The notes beneath the pieces are model-generated. The model saw nothing but the letters and a program-made list of their open reading frames with translations. It was not told the DNA's origin and did no database searches. From NCBI RefSeq assembly GCF_050003625.1, contig NC_134400.1, forward strand, positions 68,776,126 through 68,840,125: DNA of 64,000 nt, in the 5' to 3' direction. Made by a program: the position numbers and the translations under genes. Numbering within the stretch: position 1 is the first letter of the stretch; the number at the start of each line of letters is the position of its first letter. Source of the stretch: Haematobia irritans (Eukaryota > Arthropoda > Insecta > Diptera > Muscidae). Below are positions 1 to 9,800 of this stretch, in pieces.

Positions 1-125
1 TTTCATATCAAAATTTAAAATTTTTTAGGTTTTGGGTGGATTTGTCAATTTTTTGGGGGTGGTCACGAATTAAAGTCCATTTCGCCCTCGGACGCATATT
101 TAAGGAGATATGGGCAAAATAACTT
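1..125 (+). repeat. Representative satellite monomer type A
   Basis: First A monomer in the window, counted from TTTCATATC to the matching point in the next monomer. Type A has TTTCATATCAAAATTTAAA, then GGTGGATTTGTCAATTTTTT, GGTCACGAATTAAAGTCC and a CCCTAGGACG end. Two subtypes exist. A1 reads GTCCATTTCG with GACGCATATT; A2 reads GTCCTTTTCG with GACGTATATT. The two positions almost always change together. Confidence 0.9.
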
Positions 126-247
126 TTTCATATAAAAATTGCATTTTTTTAGGTTTTGAATGGATTATTAAATTTTTTGGGGTGTTACGAATTAAAGTCC
201 TTTTCGCTCTAGGACGCGTATATACGAAGATATGGGCAAAATAAGTT
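126..247 (+). repeat. Representative satellite monomer type B
   Basis: First B monomer. Type B has TTTCATATAAAAATTGCA, GGATTATTAAATTTTTTGG, GGTGTTACGAATTAAAG and the end CTCTAGGACGCGTATATACG, which contains the palindrome GTATATAC. The diagnostic subtypes are GAGTGG, usually after A1, and GAGCGG, usually after A2. Confidence 0.9.
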
Positions 248-373
248 TTTCAGATAAAAATTTCAATTTTTTTAGGTTTTGGGAGGATTATTCAATTTTT
301 TTTGGGGTGGTCATGAATTAAAGTCCTTTTCGCGCTAGGGCGCTTAGTTTAAGAGATATGGGCAAAATAAGTT
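248..373 (+). repeat. Representative satellite monomer type C
   Basis: First C monomer. Type C has TTTCAGATAAAAATTTCAA, GGGAGGATTATTCAATTTTT, GGTCATGAATTAAAGTCC and the end GCGCTAGGGCGCTTAGTTTA, which holds a short GCGC...GCGC inverted repeat. Together A, B and C make the 373 bp unit. At about twice a typical nucleosome repeat length, the 373 bp unit could phase two nucleosomes; that is inference. Confidence 0.9.
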
Positions 374-649
374 TTTCATATCAAAATTTAAATTTTTTTA
401 GGTTTTGGGTGGATTTGTCAATTTTTTGGGGGTGATCACGAATTAAAAACCTTTTCGCCCTAGGACGTATATTTAAGGAGATATGGGCAAAATAACTTTT
501 TCATACAAAAATTGCAATTTTTTTAGGTTTTGAGCGGATTATTAAATTTTTTGGGGTGTTACGAATTAAAGTCCTTTTCGCTCTAGGACGCGTATATACG
601 AAGATATGGGCAAAATAAGTTTTTCAGATAAAAATTTCAATTTTTGTAG

Positions 650-3600
650 GTTTTGGGAGGATTATTCAATTTTTTTGGGGGTGGTCATGAATTAAAGTCC
701 TTTTCGCGCTAGGGCGCTTAGTTTAGGAGATATGGGCAAAATAAGTTTTTCATATCAAAATTTAAATTTTTTTAGGTTTTGGGTGGATTTGTCAATTTTT
801 TGGGGGTGGTCACGAATTAAAGTCCATTTCGCCCTAGGACGCATATTTAAGGAGATATGGGCAAAATAACTTTTTCATATAAAAATTGCAATTTTTTTTA
901 GGTTTTGAGTGGATTATTAAATTTTTTGGGGTGTTACGAATTAAAGTCCTTTTCGCTCTAGGACGCGTATATACGAAGATATGGGCAAAATAAGTTTTTC
1001 AGATAAAAATTTCAATTTTTTTAGGTTTTGGGAGGATTATTCAATTTTTTTGGGGGTGGTCATGAATTAAAGTCCTTTTCGAGCTAGGGCGCTTAGTTTA
1101 GGAGATATGGGCAAAATAAGTTTTTCATATCAAAATTTAAATTTTTTTAGGTTTTGGGTTGATTTGTCAATTTTTTGGGTGTGGTCACGAAGTAAAGTCC
1201 TTTTCGCCCTAGGACGTATATTTAAGGAGATATGGGCAAAATAAGTTTTTCATATAAAAATTGCAATTTTTTTAGGTTTTGAGCGGATTATTAAATTTTT
1301 TGGGGTGTTACGAATTAAAGTCCTTTTCGCTCTAGGACGCGTATATACGAAGATATGGGCAAAATAAGATTTTCAGATAAAAATTTCACTTTTTTTAGGT
1401 TTTGGGAGGATTATTAATTTTTTTTTGGGGTGGTCATGAATTAAAGTCCATTTCGCGCTAGGGCGCTTAGTTTAGGAGATATGGGCAAAATAACTTTTTC
1501 ATATAAAAATTGCAATTTTTTAGGTTTTGAGTGGATTATTAAATTTTTTGGGGTGTTACGAATTAAATATCATTTTCGCTCTAGGACGCATATATACGAA
1601 GATATGGGCAAAATAAGTTTTTCAGATAAAAATTTCAATTTTTTTAGGTTTTGGGAGGATTATTCAATTTTTGTTTTGGGTGGTCATGAATTAAAGTCCT
1701 TTTCGCGCTAGGGCGCTAAGTTTAAGAGATATGGGCAAAATAAGTTTTTCATATCAGAATTTAAATTTTTTTAGGTTTTGGGTGGATTTGTCAATTTTTT
1801 GGGGGTAGTCACGAATTAAAGTCCTTTTCGCCCTAGGCCGGATATTTAAGGAGATATGGGCAAAATAACTTTTTCATATAAAAATTGCAATTTTTTAGGT
1901 TTTGAGCGGATTATTAAATTTTTTGGGGTGTTACGAATTAAAGTCCTTTTCGCTCTAGGACGCGTATATACGAAGATATGGGCAAAATAAGTTTTTCAGA
2001 TAAAAATTTCAATTTTTTTAGGTTTTGGGAGGATTATTCAATTTTTTTGGGGGTGGTCATGAATTAAAGTCCTTTTCGCGCTAGGGCACTTAGTTTAGGA
2101 GATATGGGCAAAATAAGTTTGTCATATCAAAATTTAAATTTTTTTAGGTTTTGGGTGGATTTGTCAATTTTTTGGGGGTGGTCACGAATTAAAGTCCATT
2201 TCGCCCTAGGACGCATATTTAAGGAGATATGGGCAAAATAACTTTTTCATATAAAAATTGCAATTTTTTTAGGTTTTGAGTGGATTATTAAATTTTTTGG
2301 GGTGTTACGAATTAAAGTCCTTTTCGCTCTAGGACGCGTATATACGAAGATATGGGCAAAATAAGATTTTCAGATAAAAATTTCAATTTTTTAGGTTTTG
2401 GGAGGATTATTAAATTTTTCATGAATTAAAGTCCTTTTCGCACTAGGGCGCTTAGTTGAGGAGATATGGGCAAAATAAGTTTTTCATATCAAAATTTAAA
2501 TTTTTTTAAGTTTTGGGTGGATTTGTCAATTTTTTGGGGGTGGTCATGAATTAAAGTCCATTTCGCGCTAGGGCGCTCAGTTTAGGAGATATGGGCAAAA
2601 TAACTTTTTCATATAAAAATTGCAATTTTTAGGTTTTGAGTGGATTATTAAATTTTTTGGGGTGTTACGAATTAAAGTCATTTTCGCTCTAGGACGCGTA
2701 TATACGAAGATATGGGCAAAATAAGTTTTTCAGATAAAAATTTCAATTTTTTTAGGTTTTGGGAGGATTATTCAATTTTTTTTTTTTGGTGGTCATGAAT
2801 TAAAGTCATTTTCGCGCTAGGGCGCTAAGTTTAAGAGATATGGGCAAAATAAGTTTTTCATATCAGAATTTAAATTTTTTTAGGTTTTGGGTGGATTTGT
2901 CAATTTTTTGGGGGTGGTCACGAATTAAAGTCCTTTTCGCCCTAGGACGTATATTTAAGGAGATATGGGCAAAATAACTTTTTCATATAAAAATTGCAAT
3001 TTTTTAGGTTTTGAGCGGATTATTAAATTTTTTGGGGTGTTACGAATTAAAGTCCTTTTCGCTCTAGGACGCGTATATACGAAGATATGGGCAAAATAAG
3101 TTTTTCAGATAAAAATTTCAATTTTTTTAGGTTTTGGGAGGATTATTCAATTTTTTTGGGGGTGGTCATGAATTAAAGTCCTTTTCGCGCTAGGGCGCTT
3201 AGTTTAGGAGATATGGGCAAAATAAGTTTTTCATATCAAAATTTAAATTTTTTTAGGTTTTGGGTGGATTTGTCAATTTTTTGGGGGTGGTCACGAATTA
3301 AAGTCCATTTCGCCCTAGGACGCATATTTAAGGAGATATGGGCAAAATAACTTTTTCATATAAAAATTGCAATTTTTTTTAGGTTTTGAGTGGATTATTA
3401 AATTTTTTGGGGTGTTACGAATTAAAGTCCTTTTCGCTCTAGGACGCGTATATACGAAGATATGGGCAAAATAAGTTTTTCAGATAAAAATTTCAATTTT
3501 TTTAGGTTTTGGGAGGATTATTCAATTTTTTTGGGGGTGGTCATGAATTAAAGTCCTTTTCGAGCTAGGGCGCTTAGTTTAGGAGATATGGGCAAAATAA

Positions 3601-5611
3601 GTTTTTCATATCAAAATTTAAATTTTTTTAGGTTTTGGGTTGATTTGTCAATTTTTTGGGTGTGGTCACGAAGTAAAGTCCTTTTCGCCCTAGGACGTAT
3701 ATTTAAGGAGATATGGGCAAAATAAGTTTTTCATATAAAAATTGCAATTTTTTTAGGTTTTGAGCGGATTATTAAATTTTTTGGGGTGTTACGAATTAAA
3801 GTCCTTTTCGCTCTAGGACGCGTATATACGAAGATATGGGCAAAATAAGATTTTCAGATAAAAATTTCACTTTTTTTAGGTTTTGGGAGGATTATTAATT
3901 TTTTTTGGGGGTGGTCATGAATTAAAGTCCATTTCGCGCTAGGGCGCTTAGTTTAGGAGATATGGGCAAAATAACTTTTTCATATAAAAATTGCAATTTT
4001 TTAGGTTTTGAGTGGATTATTAAATTTTTTGGGGTGTTACGAATTAAATATCATTTTCGCTCTAGGACGCATATATACGAAGATATGGGCAAAATAAGTT
4101 TTTCAGATAAAAATTTCAATTTTTTTAGGTTTTGGGAGGATTATTCAATTTTTGTTTTGGGTGGTCATGAATTAAAGTCCTTTTCGCGCTAGGGCGCTAA
4201 GTTTAAGAGATATGGGCAAAATAAGTTTTTCATATCAGAATTTAAATTTTTTTAGGTTTTGGGTGGATTTGTCAATTTTTTGGGGGTAGTCACGAATTAA
4301 AGTCCTTTTCGCCCTAGGCCGGATATTTAAGGAGATATGGGCAAAATAACTTTTTCATATAAAAATTGCAATTTTTTAGGTTTTGAGCGGATTATTAAAT
4401 TTTTTGGGGTGTTACGAATTAAAGTCCTTTTCGCTCTAGGACGCGTATATACGAAGATATGGGCAAAATAAGTTTTTCAGATAAAAATTTCAATTTTTTT
4501 TAGGTTTTGGGAGGATTATTCAATTTTTTTGGGGGTGGTCATGAATTAAAGTCCTTTTCGCGCTAGGGCACTTAGTTTAGGAGATATGGGCAAAATAAGT
4601 TTGTCATATCAAAATTTAAATTTTTTTTAGGTTTTGGGTGGATTTGTCAATTTTTTGGGGGTGGTCACGAATTAAAGTCCATTTCGCCCTAGGACGCATA
4701 TTTAAGGAGATATGGGCAAAATAACTTTTTCATATAAAAATTGCAATTTTTTTAGGTTTTGAGTGGATTATTAAATTTTTTGGGGTGTTACGAATTAAAG
4801 TCCTTTTCGCTCTAGGACGCGTATATACGAAGATATGGGCAAAATAAGATTTTCAGATAAAAATTTCAATTTTTTAGGTTTTGGGAGGATTATTAAATTT
4901 TTCATGAATTAAAGTCCTTTTCGCACTAGGGCGCTTAGTTGAGGAGATATGGGCAAAATAAGTTTTTCATATCAAAATTTAAATTTTTTTAAGTTTTGGG
5001 TGGATTTGTCAATTTTTTGGGGGTGGTCATGAATTAAAGTCCATTTCGCGCTAGGGCGCTCAGTTTAGGAGATATGGGCAAAATAACTTTTTCATATAAA
5101 AATTGCAATTTTTAGGTTTTGAGTGGATTATTAAATTTTTTGGGGTGTTACGAATTAAAGTCATTTTCGCTCTAGGACGCGTATATACGAAGATATGGGC
5201 AAAATAAGTTTTTCAGATAAAAATTTCAATTTTTTTAGGTTTTGGGAGGATTATTCAATTTTTTTTTTTGGTGGTCATGAATTAAAGTCATTTTCGCGCT
5301 AGGGCGCTAAGTTTAAGAGATATGGGCAAAATAAGTTTTTCATATCAGAATTTAAATTTTTTTAGGTTTTGGGTGGATTTGTCAATTTTTTGGGGGTGGT
5401 CACGAATTAAAGTCCTTTTCGCCCTAGGACGTATATTTAAGGAGATATGGGCAAAATAACTTTTTCATATAAAAATTGCAATTTTTTAGGTTTTGAGCGG
5501 ATTATTAAATTTTTTGGGGTGTTACGAATTAAAGTCCTTTTCGCTCTAGGACGCGTATATACGAAGATATGGGCAAAATAAGTTTTTCAGTTAAAAATTT
5601 CAATTTTTTTA
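650..5611 (+). repeat. 2481 bp tandem super-repeat (two copies)
   Basis: The interval from about 650 to 3130 is repeated at about 3131 to 5611 with an offset of 2481 bp. Shared private variants show this. An 8-T tract follows TTGCAA at 886 and 3367; GTCACGAAGTAAAG occurs at 1185 and 3666; the odd GGCCGGATATTT occurs at 1835 and 4317; a deletion variant TTAAATTTTTCATGAATT occurs at 2408 and 4892. Outer limits are approximate because the flanks are the same satellite. The copies differ mainly in homopolymer lengths, so the duplication is young. Confidence 0.9.
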
Positions 5612-6314
5612 GGTTTTTGGGAGGATTATTCAATTTTTTTGGGGGTGGTCATGAATTAAAGTCCTTTTCGCGCTAGGGCGCTTAGTTTAGGAGATATGGG
5701 CAAAATAAGTTTTTCATATCAAAATTTAAATTTTTTTAGGTTTTGGGTGGATTTGTCAATTTTTTGGGGGTGGTCACGAATTAAAGTCCATTTCGGCCTA
5801 GGACGCATATTTAAGGAGATATGGGCAAAATAACCTTTTCATATAAAAATTGCAATTTTTTTAGGTTTTGAGTGGATTATTAAATTTTTTGGGGTGTTAC
5901 GAATTTAAGTCCTTTTCGCTCTAGGACGCGTATATACGAAGATATGGGCAAAATAAGATTTTCAGATAAAAATTTCAATTTTTTTTAGGTTTTGGGAGGA
6001 TTATTCAATTTTTTTGGGGGTGGTCATGAGTTAAAGTCCTTTTCGCGCTTGGGCGCTTAGTTTAGGAGATATGGGCAAAATAAGTTTTTCATATCAAAAT
6101 TGCAATTTTTTTAGGTTTTGAGTGGATTATTAAATCTTTTTGGGGTGTTACGAATTAAAGTCCTTTTCACTCTAGGACGCGTATATACGAAGATATGGGC
6201 AAAATAAGTTTTAAAGATAAAAATTTCAATTTTTTTAGGTTTTGGGAGGATTATTCAATTTTTTTGGGGGTGGTTATGAATTAAAGTCCTTTTCGCGCTA
6301 GGGCGCTTAGTTTA

Positions 6315-6319
6315 GGAGA
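6315..6319. repeat. Target-site duplication GGAGA, left copy (solo LTR)
   Basis: GGAGA just before the TGTTTATT end. It matches the GGAGA just after the other end at 6871-6875 and is part of the satellite motif TTAGGAGATATGG. Confidence 0.8.
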
Positions 6320-6651
6320 TGTTTATTCTCCATGATTTTTTATTTTGTTTTGACAAAATAAAATAAATCTCCAATAGAATAAAATTAAAATCTGCTGCTC
6401 TTTTCATTCTTTCTATATTGCAGCCAATCCAAAGGTGGTAATTCATATGTCAGGTATTGAATGGCACGCGCAAGAACATTTCCCTTGCGTATGCTATTCA
6501 AGCTACCAGCCAAATAATATGAAATTCAACACCAGTCATTGGCTTCATATGGAAAAAGAATTTAACTGCAGCATAAGCAATTCCGGCAAATAATTCGACT
6601 ATGTTATTTTTCTTTTACTTTTTGTTGTTATTACTACTTACTTGTATTTAG

Positions 6652-6669
6652 TATATAAGGCTGAATAAA
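6652..6669 (+). promoter_or_regulatory. Possible TATA box and polyadenylation signal in the solo LTR
   Basis: TATATAAGG is followed within a few bases by AATAAA, with a second AATAAA-like site (AATAAAG) at about 6673. Promoter and poly(A) signals lie close together in many LTRs. Recognised by motif only; the distance to any start site is not known. Confidence 0.35.
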
Positions 6670-6733
6670 TTTAATAAAGATGATCACTACGATTAAACCT
6701 CTTGGTGTTTCAATTGGCGTGATTATATTCTTT

Positions 6734-6838
6734 CTTGGTGTACCACCGAGTAAAGAATTTTAAACTCCCCTTAAAAGAAAGTTCTGGTGCACTACCAGGA
6801 CTGTCATTAAACCATTTATTCTGGTGTACCGCCAGAAT
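6734..6838. repeat. Three related near-palindromes in the solo LTR
   Basis: CTTGGTGTACCACCGAG (6734-6750), TTCTGGTGCACTACCAGGA (6782-6800) and a 21 nt version at 6818-6838 with arms ATTCTGG and CCAGAAT around a GTGTACCG centre. Each is an imperfect inverted repeat built on (C)TGGTG-N3-(C/T)(A/G)CC. They could be hairpins in the RNA or repeated sites for a dimeric protein. Function unknown. Confidence 0.6.
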
Positions 6839-6870
6839 ATCCGCTGAGCAAACGCGCTCAAGCAATAACA

Positions 6871-6875
6871 GGAGA
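6871..6875. repeat. Target-site duplication GGAGA, right copy (solo LTR)
   Basis: GGAGA immediately after AATAACA. The satellite resumes here as GGAGATATGGGC. Confidence 0.8.
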
Positions 6876-9800
6876 TATGGGCAAAATAAGTTTTTCAGAT
6901 AAAAATTTAAATTTTTTTAGGTTTTGGGTGGATTTGTCAATTTTTTGGGGGTGGTCACGAATTAAAGTCCTTTTCGCCCTAGGACGTATATTTAAGGAGA
7001 TATGGGCAAAATAACTTTTTCATATAAAAATTGCATTTTTTTAGGTTTTGAGCGGATTATTAAATTTTTTGGGGTGTTACGAATTAAAGTCCTTTTCGCT
7101 CTAGGACGCGTATATACGAAGATATGGGCAAAATAAGATTTTCAGATAAAAATTTCGATTTTGGGTGGATTATTCAATTTTTTGGGGGGTGGTCATGAAT
7201 TAAAGTCCTTTTCGCGCTAGGGCGCTTAGTTTAGGAGATATGGGCAAAATAAGTTTTTCATATAAAAATTTAAATTTTTTGTAGGTTTTGGGTGGATTTG
7301 TCAATTTTTTGGGTGTGGTCACGAATTAAAGTCCTTTTCGCCCTGGGACGTATATTTAAGGAGATATGGGCAAAATAACTTTTTCATATAAAAATTGCAA
7401 TTTTTTTAGGTTTTGAGCGGATTATAAATTTTTTGGCGTGTTACGAATTAAAGTCCTTTTCGCTCTAGGACGCGTATATACGAAGATATGGGCAAAATAA
7501 GTTTTTCAAATAAAAATTTCAATTTTTTTAGGTTTTGGGAGGATTATTCAATTTTTTTGGGGGTGGTCATGAATTAACGTCCTTTTCGCGCTAGGGCGCT
7601 TAGTTTAGGAGATATGGGCAAAAAAAGTTTTTCATATCAAAATTTAAATTTTTGTAGGTTTTGGGTGGATTTGTCAATTTTTTGGGGGTGGTCACGAATT
7701 AAAGTCCATTTCGCCCTAGGACGCATATTTAAGGAGATATGGGCAAAATAACTTTTTCATATAAAAATTGCAATTTTTTTAGGTTTTGAGCGGATTATTA
7801 ATTTTTTTGGGGTGTTACGAATTAAAGTCCTTTTCGCTCTAGGACGCGTATATACGAAGATGTGGGCAAAATAAGTTTTTCAAATAAAAATTTCAATTTT
7901 TTTAGGTGTTGGGAGGATTATTCAATTTTTTTGGGGGTGGTCATGAATTAAAGTCCTTTTCGCGCTAGGGCGCTTAGTTTAGGAGATATGGGCAAAATAA
8001 GTTTTTCGTATCAAAATTTAAATTTTTTTAGGGTTTGGGTGGATTTGTCAATTTTTTGGGGGTGGTCACGAATTAAAGTCCATTTCGCCCTAGGACGCAT
8101 ATTTAAGGAGATATGGGCAAAATAACTATTTCATATAAAAATTGCAATTTTTTTAGGTTTTGAGTGGATTATTAAATTTTTTGGGGTGTTACGAATTAAA
8201 GTCCTTTTCGCTCTAGGACGCGAATATACGAAGATATGGGCAAAATAAGTTTTTCAGATAAAAATTTCAATTTTTTTAGGTTTTGGGAGGATTATTCAAT
8301 TTTTTTGGGGGTGGTCATGAATTAAAGTCCTTTTCGCGCTAGGGCGCTTAGTTTAGGAGATATGGGCAAAATAAGTTTTTCATATAAAAATTTAAATTTT
8401 TTTTTGGTTTTGGGTGGATTTGTCAATTTTTTGAGTGTGGTCACGAATTAAAGTCCTTTTCGCCCTAGGACGTATATTTAAGGAGATATGGGCAAAATAA
8501 CTTTTTCATATAAAAATTGCAATTTTTTTAGGTTTTGAGCGGATTATTAAATTTTTTGGGGTGTTACGAATTAAAGTCCTTTTCGCTCTAGGACGCGTAT
8601 ATACGAAGATATGGGCAAAATAAGTTTTTCAAATAAAAATTTCAATTTTTTTAGGTTTTGGGAGGATTATTAAATTTTTTGGGGGTGGTCATGAATTAAC
8701 GTCCTTTTCGCGCTAGGCGCTTAGTTTAGGAGATATGGGCAAAAAAAGTTTTTCATATCAAAATTTAAATTTTTGTAGGTTTTGGGTGGATTTGTCAATT
8801 TTTTGGGGGTGGTCACGAATTAAAGTCCATGTCGCCCTAGGACGCATATTTAAGGAGATATGGGCAAAATAACTTTTTCATATAAAAATTGCAATTTTTT
8901 TAGGTTTTGGGTGGATTATTAAATTTTTTGGGGTGTTACGAATTAAAGTCCTTTTCGCTCTAGGACGCGTATATACGAAGATATGGACAAAATAAGTTTT
9001 TCAGATAAAAATTTCAATTTTTTTAGGTTTTGGGAGGATTATTCAATTTTTTTGGGGGTGGTCATGAATTAAAGTCCTTTTCGCGCTAGGGCGCTTAGTT
9101 TAGGAGATATGGGCAAAATAAGTTTTCAGATAAAAATTTAAATTTTTTTAGGTTTTGGGTGGATTTGTCAATTTTTTGGGGGTGGTCACGAATTAAAGTC
9201 CTTTTCGCCCTAGGACGTATATTTAAGGAGATATGGGCAAAATAACTTTTTCATATAAAAATTGCATTTTTTTAGGTTTTAAGCGGATTATTAAATTTTT
9301 TGGGGTGTTACGAATTAAAGTCCTTTTCGCTCTAGGACGCGTATATACGAAGATATGGGCAAAATAAGATTTTCAGATAAAAATTTCAATTTTTTTAGGT
9401 GTTGGGAGGATTATTCAATTTTTTTGGGGGTGGTCATGAATTAAAGTCCTTTTCGCGCTAGGGCGCTTAGTTTAGGAGATATGGGCAAAATAAGTTTTTC
9501 ATATCAAAATTTAAAATATTTTAGGTTTTGGGTGGATTTGTAAATTTTTTGGGGGTGGTCACGAATTAAAGTCCATTTCGCCCTAGGACGCATATTTAAG
9601 GAGATATGGGCAAAATAACTATTTCATATAAAAATTGCAATTTTTTTAGGTTTTGAGTGGATTATTAAATTTTTTGGGGTGTTACGAATTAAAGTCCTTT
9701 TCGCTCTAGGACGCGTATATACGAAGATATGGGCAAAATAAGTTTTTCAGATAAAAATTTAAATTTTTTAGGTTTTGGGAGGATTATTCAATTTTTTGGG

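Larger units (their letters stand above)
1..6319 (+). repeat. Satellite array block 1 (A-B-C, ~373 bp higher-order repeat)
   Basis: Head-to-tail satellite with no gene. Monomers of ~124 bp share an invariant start (ATATGGGCAAAATAA), a poly-T tract followed by AGGTTTTG, a G-run, a GAATTAAAGTCC box and a variable end. The A end reads CCCTAGGACG, the B end CTCTAGGACGCGTATATACG, and the C end GCGCTAGGGCGCTTAG. The order A-B-C repeats about every 373 bp. Some units are missing or hybrid, for example near 1481 (A absent), 2400-2430 (deletion) and 2540-2590 (A joined to a C end). Between about 650 and 5611 the block is a 2481 bp tandem duplication. All monomers point the same way. I do not recognise the family; it is not the Drosophila 1.688 (359 bp) satellite. 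Confidence 0.97.
6320..6870. mobile_element. Solo LTR of an LTR retrotransposon (551 bp)
   Basis: Non-satellite DNA begins TGTTTATTCTCC and ends AGCAATAACA, so it has TG...CA ends with a short inverted match (TGTT-TATT against AATAACA). It is bounded by GGAGA at 6315-6319 and 6871-6875, a 5 bp target duplication made from the satellite sequence TTAGGAGATATGG. Size and ends fit an LTR left after recombination between the two LTRs of a full element. A 5 bp duplication is usual for Bel/Pao and Copia elements, so one of these is likely; the sequence does not decide. There is no coding capacity. Read on the plus strand it has TATATAAGG (6652-6660) and AATAAA (6664-6669), which suggests plus orientation. 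Confidence 0.8.

Noticed and set aside
1..373. Identity with the Drosophila 1.688 (359 bp) satellite, suggested by similar unit length
   Set aside because: The characteristic sequence of that family is not present; here the unit is a trimer of ~124 bp monomers with a different sequence.
248..373. Ribozyme or tRNA-like fold in the satellite monomer itself
   Set aside because: I looked for CTGATGA/GAAA cores and tRNA boxes in A, B and C on both strands and found none; the hammerhead is confined to the AT-rich segment.
1481..1711. Small open frames in the satellite (also 3962, 10150, 45681, 46254, 47093, 50197, 50859, 61884)
   Set aside because: They arise from the recurring ATGGGCAAAATAAG box and simply restate the monomer; homopolymer length changes break the frame in neighbouring units, so there is no sign of coding selection.
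1..6319. Regularly spaced repeats that could suggest a CRISPR array
   Set aside because: Repeat and spacer are not separable: the whole ~124 bp unit repeats, units have three types, and the surroundings are eukaryotic transposons. It is satellite DNA.
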